64,000 bases of DNA from Galbula dea. Lineage: Eukaryota > Chordata > Aves > Piciformes > Galbulidae. A program made the translations under genes and the position numbers. The notes beneath the pieces are model-generated. The model ran no database searches. It worked only from the letters and a program-made list of their open reading frames with translations, and was not told where the DNA came from. The stretch is from assembly GCA_013399015.1 (NCBI GenBank), contig VWZX01001091.1, positions 372,001 to 436,000 of the forward strand, given 5' to 3'. This document shows positions 1 through 9,900 of the stretch, piece after piece; position 1 is the stretch's first letter, and each line of letters starts with the position of its first letter.

Positions 1-203
1 CCTGTGCCAGCCACTTACAGCTCCATCATCACAGTGGTGACTCTCCCAGGATTATGATTTCTGGGAGGTGGGGTGGCAGAGTGGAGGTGTCCCTTGTACC
101 TTCAGGTGCAGCAGGGCTCAGCTCTCCCTGGACAAGGGTAGCTTTTCCATTTACAGAAGAGCCCAAGCCTACTTCTCTTCCAAATTGCCAACGTGTTTTC
201 CAG

Positions 204-319
204 TGTCCTGGGATAACCTGCGTATTCCTGGGGTGCTCCAGAGGCTGGGGTTCACATACTTGGTGATTGCTGCTCTTCAACTCCTGCTCACAAGACCTGG
301 GGCTGAGAGTGGGACCTTG
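204..319 (+). CDS. HGSNAT: HGSNAT exon a (first in window)
   Basis: Follows acceptor TTTTCCAG and ends at TTG|GTGAGT. The first two bases complete a split codon, then 38 codons follow, with SWDNLRIPGVLQRLGFTYLV as the family hallmark. It enters a hydrophobic helix (FTYLVIAALQLLL) and ends in phase 0. Confidence 0.93.
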
Positions 320-3300
320 GTGAGTTATGTGGGGAGATGACAAGTGATAGTGGAGTAGGGTTTGGGAACCTTTGCTCATTTGGGCACAAAGAATAGATGA
401 CAAACAAGGAGAAAACGTGTAGCAGCTTCCTGATGTGTAATGCAGTGTGACCTGGCAAAACCTCCACACAACATGCATCCTCCAGTGTCCCAGTCTGCAT
501 TTTATCACATCTAGCTTTGCTAGGTTTGAAGACTTCACCAGTCTGTTCAGATGGTGCTTAGAAGCAGGCATTCCCAGGCACTTTTAATGGCTTTCCACCC
601 CCAAGAGACCCCAAGGGACAGGCATCTCTGTGGTGAGTCCTGTGGCCTGTGTTTTGTTTGGTTCATTTTGGCAGTGTTTTTTCCCAGCAGGGGAAAGTAA
701 TACTGCTGTTTGACCTTTCTGGAGCCTCTTTTCCCAAAAGGCTTTTCTTCTACTCATGAATCAAAATTCCTTTTGACATTTTCCAAACTAGAAAACATTG
801 TGGGCTTTTGTTTTAGATTGTTTCCCTCCCCCAAGTAACTAAGTGTCTGGAAATCATTTGTGGAGATGAAAGGTCTATTGGTAGAACCCTGTTTTGTAAT
901 AATAACAGCTCTCTCCTGTATCTGGGGGACTGCCTGCCAGGAGGTACAGGATGTCCCCAAGGGCATGGTTTTACTTGCCAGCTGATAACCCTCTCCCTCC
1001 ATCTCCTGCAGGAGACACGGTGCCCTGCTCTGCAGGATATTCTTCCTTACTGGCCACAGTGGATTCTCATTCTGCTGTTAGAAGTGATTTGGCTCTGCCT
1101 GACCTTTTTGTTACCAGTGCCAGGTTGTCCCAGGTAAGACTGTGCACTCAGCCTACCTGCTGTGGGGCACCAGCTGGGTTTTCTTCTACTGAGCAGAAAC
1201 TACATTTTACTAGCCATAAGAAAAGAATGATGAGAAGAGCTTTTGGGCCAACAGGCTTAAGGGAAGCATTCATCATGTGCAAAATCTTCCTTTACTTTGG
1301 TACTAAAGTGCCAGGTATTATAAAGGTGACATAATTGTTCCTTTCTACCTAAAGAAGAGGATTAAAATCTCCCCAAGGTCTGTGCACAGCGATACATGAT
1401 CACTGCAGTGTCATCCCTGCCTCTCTCTTTGCTCCTTTAAAGGCTCAGCACCTGTAGGTTCATCCAAGGCTGAAGTGAAGCATTGTTTTAGGCTCCTGAT
1501 ACTGCCTGTCCCCTCATGAGCCAGCTGCACATGGCATTGCCATGATAAAACAGGGTGGCCACCAGCCAGCTGTCATGTAGTGCCTGCGTTTCACTGTGTG
1601 CCTCTGGCCAGGGAGCATTTGGTGTGCTGGGCCAGTGGAGCAGGTACTATCCAGGTGAAGTGGACCAACACTTTGTGCATACCATGTGTGCTTCTATCTT
1701 AGGGGCTATCTTGGTCCTGGGGGCATTGGAGACTTTGGAAACTACCCCAACTGCACTGGAGGAGCAGCTGGATACATTGATCGTTGGCTGCTTGGAGAAA
1801 ATCACATCTATCAGCATCCCACTTCAGCTGTGAGTAGCTGTTGGGCTGCAGTGTGAAGCTGCAAGCAAGCTCTGAATGGAGCTGGCAGGAGAGGGCTAGG
1901 AATGACACATGCAGGAGGATGGCAGAGGAAGGAGACTGCTTGCTCAAGTGTCCTCTAACAACTGTTTTCTCTCTCAGGTGATTTACCAAACAACGATGCC
2001 ATATGATCCTGAAGGGGTCCTGGGGACCATAAATACCATTGTCATGGCATTTCTGGGGCTGCAGGTACCTCTCTTCTTTGTGGCTGTGTGCTGTGAGGGG
2101 CAGATTTGAAGGAATCTTGGGAATGGGGAGGGAACTTGGGTTCTTTGTTTAAGGCTCAGACTCGTTCAAACAAAACCTTTTCCAGAACATTGTCTTCTGA
2201 CTGACTTAGCCTGATGTGACCATCAGAGGAGTGGAATCTAACCTGGCAGCAGCTTGCCTTAGATAAACCAAGACTTTTTCTCAGTTGTAAGAGGTGGACA
2301 AAAGAAGTTTGCAAAACACCCCTCTGGAAATTTTGCCTGTGTTAAGGTTGGGCTTATGCTGGGAGTAGGCTGGCTCTGAATGTTGGAACACAGAGCCAGG
2401 AGATGCATAGACTTAACTTGAAACATATGGGTTTAAAGGGCACAGTTGCACATGTTCCCTTGCTTCCAGTTTTCCACTTCACATGCAGTGTTAGCTGCCT
2501 TGCACAGGTGCTGTGGGTGTGCTCCCCCTCCCAGCCACCAGGGAGGCAGAGGTTCACGTTGGTACCAGAATCCAAAGCCCACAGCTCACCACTGGGTGTA
2601 AAATAGAGTATCATGATGCCTTTAGGTGCACTTCTAGCTAGTTACTGCTGGCTCTGTCTGTCTGTGGAGCAGACATTCACCAAACTGAAATTCTTCCCTG
2701 GTAGAAGGAATGCTACTGGATTTAGGACTGGATAAAAACTGATTGGGAGTGTCTGTGGGCCTGAGCTCCAACAGAGGGGTGACACTGAGGAGTAAGTCAT
2801 CAGGACACATTTCTTAGTGGTGCATCCAAGGAGTGTGTGCTCTGAGCAGGCAGGAGTGTGCCATGGCAAAGGGTCTGGAGAATAACTCTCAGGAAGAACA
2901 GCTGAGGGAACTGGGGTTGTTTAGCCTGAGGAGGAGGCTCAGGGGAGACCTTATCTCTGTAACTACCTGAAGGGAGGTTGTAGAAAGATGGGGGCCAGTC
3001 TTTTCTCCTGGGTTTCCAGTGCTAGGACAAGAGGAAATGGTCTCAAGTTGCACCAGGGCAGGTTTAGATTAGATATTAGGAAAAATGTCTTCACAGAAAG
3101 AGTTGTCAGGCACTGGCAGAGGCTGCCCAGGGCAGGGGTGGAGTCACCATCCCTGGAGGTGCTCAGAAAAAACATATAGATGTGGTAATTAGGGAGATGG
3201 GTTAGTGGCATGGGGATGATAGGTTGATGGTTGGTCTTGATCTTAGAGGTCTCTTCCAGCCTTAATGATTCTGATTCTGGGACACTGTGGAGAAGCTGGT

Positions 3301-5346
3301 GGGGCTGGGGAGTCAACGTGGGGCTGTTCCTTTTTGTAAGTGAGATGGAGCTCAAGTTATATTGTGTGACAAGCACCTAACAAAGTTGCTTGTCCCTGCC
3401 CTCAGTGTTAACACAGTAGGGAAGGGAGAAAAGCTGCACCTTGATTCCTGAGTGGGCTGTATTTACATGTTTTCCCCATCTGTGTCCATTCTTTGCAAAG
3501 AGTTGCCATGCTGAGCCTTGCAGCCACTCCACTGACACAAATTCTAGTTGTGTTCTCAGCCTTAGCACAGGTAGCTGGTGGCAAATACATCTGGCTCAGG
3601 AAATATAGTTGCATTTATGAGCATTAATTCATGTTTGTATTCCTTCTATACCAGGCAGGAAAGATTCTCTTGTGCTACAAAGAGCAGCACAACCAAATCA
3701 TGAGTCGGTTCCTCATCTGGAGCATGGGCATGGTAAGGCAGATCCTTGTGTAGCTCTTTAAAAGAGGTGTTGGCATGCAAGACAAACTGAGTCTTTCTGC
3801 AACATGTAGCAACTTTCTATTTCAGGGAATCCTTTCTGCTATCTTGACAAAATGCTCTAAAGAAGAAGGATTTATTCCCATAAACAAGAACTTATGGTAA
3901 GCAGAGAAATACAGCTTGTAGTATGATGCAGTACAAGTGCTGTTTTCCCTTGGAGAGTGGTTTCCTTTCTTGTACTGAGATCTGCCTGTATCACACTGTT
4001 CTCCAAATAATCTTTCTACTGACAATGTGTGTAGGTCAATATCCTATGTGACAACCACCAGCTGCTTTGCCTTCACCCTCTTACTCCTGATGTATTTCCT
4101 CGTGGATGTCAAGAGGCTGTGGTCAGGTGCTCCCTTTTTCTACCCAGGTCAGTAAAATCACAGCAGGAAACATCTTCCTTCCAAGGCTTTCTGCACTGAT
4201 ACTGCCTTTTTATGGTTTCTGTGTTTCTAAAAGAGTTGGGATTTAGTATGAGGTAACCTGAAGGATGCCAGAAGGATTAACTTGAGCTGGATCTTTGCAT
4301 AGAACTGAGACACTTGAGACCAGATATTTAGGAGAGAGGGACTCTCAAGTCTTTAAATGAGGGCTGGAAGCTGCTATTGCCCAATGACTGTTCTGAGTCT
4401 GGCTTCAAGTTAAGGTCCCAGGCAACAGCTGCCTAGTACCAAGGAAAATACCACAGCTGGCTGTAGTTGGTTTTGGAAAGGACTGCTGAGACTTGGGTAA
4501 CCTAGTGGGAAACTCAAGAGAGTCTGTCAACAGAGTAATACCACTTCTGAAGATGGGGAAGATGAAATTCCCCTGGGCAGCTGTGTAGGTTCTGTCACTG
4601 TGTTTTTAGATAAGCCTGTCTTTAAAGCATCCCACTGTGGTTTTAACCACACTAGGCTCTTGACAAACATCTGAGTACAGAATGCAAACCCACAGCAGAG
4701 GGAACCTCTCAGCAGCTTTGGTGTCTGGTGTCTGGACAGGAAGATGGGTAGGGTGACAGCACAGTATCATATCTCCTAGCAGGAATGCCAGAGCTGGAAG
4801 GGTGGTCAGCATCTGTTTGTAGAGGCAAGCAATCTGACCAAATAGGTTGGCACTTGGCCACCTGCAAAGTCACTGGGATTATTCTCCTTGTCAGTAACAT
4901 TGCAGGACACTCACTTGGTTGTATTTTCAGTTTGGCATATAGGTTGCCTGTACTTCAAGGAATGTTTTTGGGGAGAGAACCCCCCAGAGTGTAGTTAAAA
5001 ACACATGTGCATAGCATCTTTGGGGCAAGTAACATTAGCTGCTGTGATTTAGCTGTTGTTGTCTCTGTGCCACCCTTTCCTAAGCCTGCCTTGCCTCTGC
5101 TTGCTTACCCTGAAGTGAGCTCCTAACTGCTCTTTCAGATGCTATGACCTGTGCTTACTTTTAGGAATGAACTCAATCCTGGTCTACATTGGACACGAAG
5201 TGTTTGGAAACTATTTCCCTTTTAAGTGGAAGATGCAAGACAGTCAATCCCACACAGAGCATCTGGTTCAAAACCTCACTGCCACAACTCTTTGGGTCAT
5301 AATATCATACTTGCTGTACAGGAAGAGGATATTCTGGAAAATCTAA
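204..5346 (+). CDS. HGSNAT: HGSNAT, heparan-alpha-glucosaminide N-acetyltransferase, C-terminal part (8 exons, 5' truncated by window edge)
   Basis: Lysosomal multi-pass membrane enzyme that moves acetyl groups from cytosolic acetyl-CoA to terminal alpha-glucosamine of heparan sulfate in the lumen. Coding exons read from the sequence are 204-319, 1012-1133, 1703-1829, 1978-2064, 3655-3732, 3826-3896, 4035-4147 and 5165-5346. All have AG/GT borders and join in phase into 297 residues plus TAA. Recognisable family blocks include RIPGVLQRLG, FLLPVPGCP, GIGDFGNYPNCTGGAAGYID, DPEGVLGTIN, GFIPINKNLWS, MNSILVYIGHE and the C-terminal RIFWKI. Hydrophobic stretches (such as WILILLLEVIWLCLTFLL and FAFTLLLLMYFLV) fit the C-terminal transmembrane helices. 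NCT and NLT are possible glycosylation sequons. The N-terminal half, including the lumenal region with the known catalytic histidine, lies before base 1. No frameshift or stop is seen, so the gene looks functional. Confidence 0.96.
1012..1133 (+). CDS. HGSNAT: HGSNAT exon b
   Basis: Acceptor CTCCTGCAG, donor CAG|GTAAGA. Encodes ETRCPALQDILPYWPQW followed by a membrane helix and the motif FLLPVPGCP. Ends with two bases of an Arg codon. A longer open frame through this stretch is an out-of-phase reading. Confidence 0.94.
1703..1829 (+). CDS. HGSNAT: HGSNAT exon c
   Basis: Acceptor TATCTTAG, donor GCT|GTGAGT. Completes Arg and then encodes GYLGPGGIGDFGNYPNCTGG, a strongly conserved lumenal loop of the family with an NCT sequon, and ends in YQHPTSA. 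Phase 0 at the end. Confidence 0.95.
1978..2064 (+). CDS. HGSNAT: HGSNAT exon d
   Basis: Acceptor CTCTCTCAG, donor CAG|GTACCT. 29 codons, VIYQTTMPYDPEGVLGTINT, then IVMAFLGLQ. The DPEG-LGTIN block is conserved through the family. Phase 0 at both ends. Confidence 0.95.
2865..3285 (+). mobile_element. CR1 LINE 3' fragment in HGSNAT intron
   Basis: Contains GGGTTGTTTAGCCTGAGGAG? -type blocks: GGGGTTGTTTAGCCTGAGGA, AGGCTGCCCAGGGCAGGGGT and CTTAGAGGTCTCTTCCAGCC, ending at TAATGATTCTGATTCTGG. Confidence 0.9.
3655..3732 (+). CDS. HGSNAT: HGSNAT exon e
   Basis: Acceptor TATACCAG, donor ATG|GTAAGG. 26 codons beginning AGKILLCYKEQ and ending FLIWSMGM, within a membrane helix. The preceding 1.6-kb intron carries the CR1 copy at 2865-3285. 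Confidence 0.94.
3826..3896 (+). CDS. HGSNAT: HGSNAT exon f
   Basis: Only 93 bp after the previous exon. Acceptor TATTTCAG, donor ATG|GTAAGC. Encodes GILSAILTKCSKEEGFIPIN then KNL and two bases of the Trp codon completed in the next exon. Confidence 0.95.
4035..4147 (+). CDS. HGSNAT: HGSNAT exon g
   Basis: Acceptor GTGTGTAG, donor CAG|GTCAGT. Completes Trp and reads SISYVTTTSCFAFTLLLLMY (a membrane helix), then the conserved VDVKRLWSGAPFFYP. Confidence 0.95.
5165..5346 (+). CDS. HGSNAT: HGSNAT terminal exon, coding part
   Basis: Acceptor ACTTTTAG, then MNSILVYIGHEVFGNYFPFK and a final membrane helix (TLWVIISYLLY). The basic tail RKRIFWKI ends at TAA (5344-5346). Confidence 0.96.
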
Positions 5347-5869
5347 TAGAGGTGGGCAAGGTGTAGCAGGCCTAGAGTCTGATGAGGGAAGTGCAAAAGG
5401 TTGATTAGCCTGAAATACTGCCACTCATGCTAGGCTGTATTACTAAAAAGGGATCCTAGTTCAAGTTTACAGTGCCATGGAAGTTGTTAAGGGACAGTGT
5501 TTTCCTGTTGAGCAAAAAACTTACTTTCTAGTCTGCTGCTGTTTTCTGTATTTTGTAAATATTTTACTATCTCCCTCTTTCATCTAGAGAAACTGAACAT
5601 ACTGTAACAGTTGGGCAGTCAAAGACAGCTTGGTGGTGCTTATGAAAGGCACTGCAAGGGATCTGGAAGGTGACTGCAGGGGTTATCAGAATGGGAGTGT
5701 GGTGACAGTCGTTGCATCTGACAAGGTCACCCCGAGCTCACAGGGTCTGGGGTTTGCACATACCCTCGGCCCCTGCCGTACGCCTGTGCCACGCTGCCTA
5801 CTGGCACACATTTAACTTGGCCATCTTTTGACTGGGGGCACTGGCAGCATCCTCAGCCCTGCACTTGGA

Positions 5870-5945
5870 CAGTGACCGTCTTGGGAAGCTCAGGGGCACC
5901 CCTGTGGCAGTGACTGTCTTGGGAAGCTCAGGAGCACCCCTGTGC
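5870..5945 (+). repeat. Two-copy 38-bp tandem duplication in HGSNAT 3' UTR
   Basis: Copies at 5870-5907 and 5908-5945 differ at three positions by my alignment. Each contains CTTGGGAAGCTCAGG. Confidence 0.85.
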
Positions 5946-6422
5946 AACAGCGTGCTGCAGAAAGCAGTGACTCACCTGAGCATTCTTCATTGTGTTCTTC
6001 CACTTTGGTCTTGGATCAAAACCTTAGCTTTGGGATCCTGCTGAAGCCTGCTGCCAAAGATCCCTTCTCCTGGCCTATTCACCAGCATGCTGCTCCTGGA
6101 GGTTTAGCAGCCTGTCTGTGCATGTTCTGGGCCTTTCTCTTACATGCCTCTAGCATGGATGAGGTGCCAGTTTCACATGCTACACTCCAAGAGTGCAGAA
6201 AGGCCAATTCCTGTAGACTTTGGGGGAGCACTTGGATATTGCCAAAGTTCAATCAAAGCATTCTTTTTTATAAGTGGATTTATGTAAGGGTCTTGAACCT
6301 GAAAACCAGCAATAGAGGTAGAATTCAGCCAAAAGGGAAGAGAGAGCAGACTGATTCAATGTATGATAACAGTTTTTGGAACTCAGGAAATTCTCTTGTG
6401 CTGCAATTTCCAAACTAGTGCT

Positions 6423-6428
6423 AATAAA
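6423..6428 (+). terminator. Poly(A) signal of HGSNAT
   Basis: AATAAA, followed within about 15-35 bases by TGCTGTGTTCTCTGTGT, a GU-rich downstream element. Expected cleavage is near 6440-6445. Confidence 0.75.
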
Positions 6429-6549
6429 AAGCCTGAAATGCCCTGCTGTGTTCTCTGTGTACATGTAAAGACAGCTGTATGTAAGACACACACCTCAGCA
6501 TAAGGCTGTGGAAGAAAAAACCCAAACCACCAACCAAACAGGACAGTAG

Positions 6550-6766
6550 AGAAGACTTCTTAAACAAAGTTTTATTTATAAAGTTTGATCTACCCACATA
6601 AGAAAAAAGACAGGTGGTGAACAAACACTGAGTAGTGTTTGGGTACTGCAGAACCTGTAGCTTCTCGGGAACCTCTTTGATTCTGTGGCAGTGGGAAGCA
6701 CTCCTCCAGACCGTTGACCAAGACCCTTCCCCTCTCTCTGAGACACAGCATCAGGATCCAGTCCAC
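6550..6766 (-). other. INTS10: INTS10 3' UTR
   Basis: Short UTR between the TGA and the minus-strand AATAAA at 6571-6576. The exact end is inferred. Confidence 0.65.
6571..6576 (-). terminator. Poly(A) signal of INTS10
   Basis: TTTATT on the plus strand reads AATAAA on the minus strand, 190 bp past the INTS10 stop. A GT-rich run (complement of 6510-6540) follows downstream. Cleavage is expected near 6550, giving a 3' UTR of about 215 bases. Confidence 0.75.
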
Positions 6767-6923
6767 TCAAGCAAGGGTCTGAAGCAGCAGTATTTTCTCA
6801 TTAATGCAGAACCTGTGCAAGACCAGCATCAGGTTCTCCCCACAGCGAGAGACCTGGCGCTCCATGGCCAGGCGGAAATCTTCCTTCACTCCTTTAGTTA
6901 TGCCCCGGGTCACGGTGTGATGC
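6767..6923 (-). CDS. INTS10: INTS10 exon 17, terminal coding part
   Basis: Residues 659-710 plus TGA (6767-6769): HHTVTRGITKGVKEDFRLAM through LHRFCINEKILLLQTLA. Acceptor GCCTAAG. Confidence 0.95.
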
Positions 6924-9900
6924 CTTAGGCGTCAAGGGGAGAGAGAGACAAAACCAGGCCCTGGTTATTGGCTACACTGCAGGAATTCCAGAGGTGCTGC
7001 ATGTCACTTGCTGTACATCTACTGTCCACACCTGAGTTTAGACAAGGAGAGCCATGGAGCCCATGCTAGTCTGTTTTTAAAAGATTATGTGTTTAGTAAC
7101 TTAGAAGTCTTCCAACAGCTCAAAGTTCTACAGAAGTCTGTGCTCTCACTGCTTTGATTACAGCTGTTGTGGGGGAAAAGAAATGTTACTGTTCTGGCTA
7201 ACAGGAGAATCTGTTCTCTTAACTCAGCATGTACAGATTTCTTTTTGCTTGGGGAAAGGAAATTTCTCTCTCTCTACCTCTGCTGCCTAGGCCACTTGTT
7301 CTTTGTATTCACTCTTCTAAATGGCTGAGGGAAGGGGACAGATGCCTGCCACCATAAAGAGCAGAGGGCAAGTACCAAGTAGGAAAGTGTAGGAAGAAGC
7401 TACAGAAGCACTGATAACTCACTGATAACTAAAAAAGGTGCAGTGAACACTCCACAGGCCAGCACAAAGCCCAAATCAAGCCAGCTCTTGTGGACACAGC
7501 AGACACCAGACAGGGATTACATTTATTCTGAGCAGAAGTTCAGGACTTGTTTTCAAACAGAACAAAGGTCCAGCTACTGAGCAAGACACAAGTGATGCTG
7601 GCTGGGGAAACTCTTGGAACAGTGCCCTGTTAAAAGCCATTCTCATAGACAGTTCTTTGTCCTCACACTGGCCTGCAGCACTTGATACATCAATCTTGTC
7701 CTTAAAGCAATGTTCTGCAGTGCCAAAGCACTATGCTTCATTTGCACTGGTCCAGAACTGGGTAAGTAAGTAAGTAAGACTTTGTACCATCTACCTGCAA
7801 GCCTACTTGGGAAGGGAAGCAGAAGATATACCCTGAAATGAGAGCCCTATGACTACTAAGGTAGCTGCATAACTTAAATCAGAGAGGAAAGCATAACATT
7901 AACACTGAGAGAAGTCCTGAGTCATGGGTAGGAAGGGAAGAGCTGGACCAAACCCAGCAAGCAAACAGAGACAGAAAGGAAATTAAAAAAAAGAAAAAAA
8001 AAAAAGGGTGAGGGCATCTATGCCAATCCAGAGGTGCTGAAAATGGGAAAGTGAAAAGTCTGGGAACCACCCCACCAACAATGCCACCACACCTTCACTT
8101 CAGCAAGTCCAGCATTTGAGAAGAGACTTCTATGCCAAACCAGCAGAGTTACCTCTGTAACATGTGGAAAAGGCAAAGAAGAGACTAGCCTGGAGACAAC
8201 TGGGCAGTTCATTGATAGGGTAGGCTGAGTAAAGCCAAACTGCACTGAAAATACTCCAGTGTATTCAGCAGTTATGGGCTAAGCCTTGTTTTCTATCCTT
8301 ACTGTCTTAAATATTGCTGGCAGCTAAGTGCTATGGTCAGTTACAACCTGAAGGAAGAAAAGTAGCTACAAACAGGTCCAGTAACCAGTCAAAGGAAAGG
8401 AAAGGGTTCTACTCCTGCTAATGCATGGTTGAAAGTCTGTATCATTTTGGAGGCTTTCTGCATTTTTGTTTAAATTCAACAATGATTATTAAATTGAAAG
8501 GACATGGATACTGGCAACTTAATGGGAAAAAGAAAAAGAAATGTTACAGCAGAAAAACATGGTTTGCCAGGCAATGTAGGCACAAATGGAGGGAAAAAAA
8601 AAAGATAAATATTGAGTAACAAATTGCTGAAAACCATGGGCAGTAAAACAGATTGACAAAACACAGCACACTATGAGCAGGGTTTTCCACTTGGTACCTG
8701 TCAGCAGTCTGTATGCTGGGCTGTAGCACAGGTATGAATTCCTGCTGCAGTAACCCCATGGGAGGGCTAGATGTCCTTTAAAAAACAGCAAATAGCAGCA
8801 TTCAAATACCCACAAACCAACTCCCTCTCTGGTGCAAAACAACTCCAGGAGAAGGAGCAACAAGGAACTAGAGTGAGACCCCACAGCAATATGACCACCA
8901 AGCAGCCAGAGGGGTGAGGGACCCTAACAGCATCAAACATGCAAACATCCCCAGATTTCATTGCAAGGCTGTTCTGCAGCTGTGCTCTAAATACACACAC
9001 ACATTTTGGGGCAGTTACACCGGGGAAAGGACGGTGGTAGGTGCAAAACCCATTGACAGTTGTGCTAGGCTGAACTGTCCCAGCTCTTCCCGGGAAGCAT
9101 CAGTCAGAAAGCTGCAGCCCGAGGAGCGCTGCAGGCACCGCAGCTTCCCTGCAGGGCTGGCAGGAGCGCCCCGGCCAGGCGGGAGAGCCACAGCCTGGAG
9201 GGAAGGGATTGGCTGCTGAGCCCAAGCCGAGTGCATGCACAGCAGGTACTGGCTGTTGAACAGATGAGAGGGTTTGTTCCAGGTTGCCCAAGTATCTTTC
9301 TGATAGCCCACAGATGGCCTTTGGCACCTCTTCAAATTGCAACTGCAGGCAGAAACGGCTCTTAGAGATCAGCACAGTGTCAGAGCAACCTCCCACTCGT
9401 GACCAGGGCCACATGAGCTACCTGCCAAAAGATGTCTCAGCTGAAAGACAGTTTTGTCTCCTCAGGGAAGTTAAGTCCTCATCTCTGTGTGCTGGCTATA
9501 GCTCAAGATAGGAACCTCACACAGCCAGCCTAGAGCACAATGCCTCACCTGAGGGGAAATGAGAAATCTGCTATATAGAGAGCAAGTCTAGTTCCTTAAC
9601 CTAAGCCTCTCAAAATGTCATGTGACTCTTATTAGGCACCTGAGCACTGAGTGCACCATTCCCCCCTCAGATGCTAAAACAGCAGAGAAGCAAGACTTGC
9701 CCTTACACACCTACAGTACTGAGTGAGGAGCCTGCCTTCAGATCTCACAGGTGGCCATGTGGGTTAGCAGCTATGATTTATTACTGAGCATGAATGGAGA
9801 GCTATGCTTATAAAAGTCAAATAAAGACCAGACACTTTAGTAGTGCAGAAATCCTCTAGAATACAGCTACAATAACCTCCAATAAAATATCCACAGGAAT

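Larger units (their letters stand above)
5347..6445 (+). other. HGSNAT: HGSNAT 3' UTR
   Basis: Non-coding stretch of about 1.1 kb between the HGSNAT stop and the first plus-strand AATAAA that I see (6423-6428), which is followed by a TG-rich stretch typical of downstream elements. It contains a two-copy 38-bp tandem duplication at 5870-5945. The UTR extent is inferred from signals, with no transcript data. Confidence 0.7.

Noticed and set aside
9367..9414. Possible start-bearing frames in the intron 16 CpG patch
   Set aside because: Frames on both strands are open only because of GC content; no conserved protein features.
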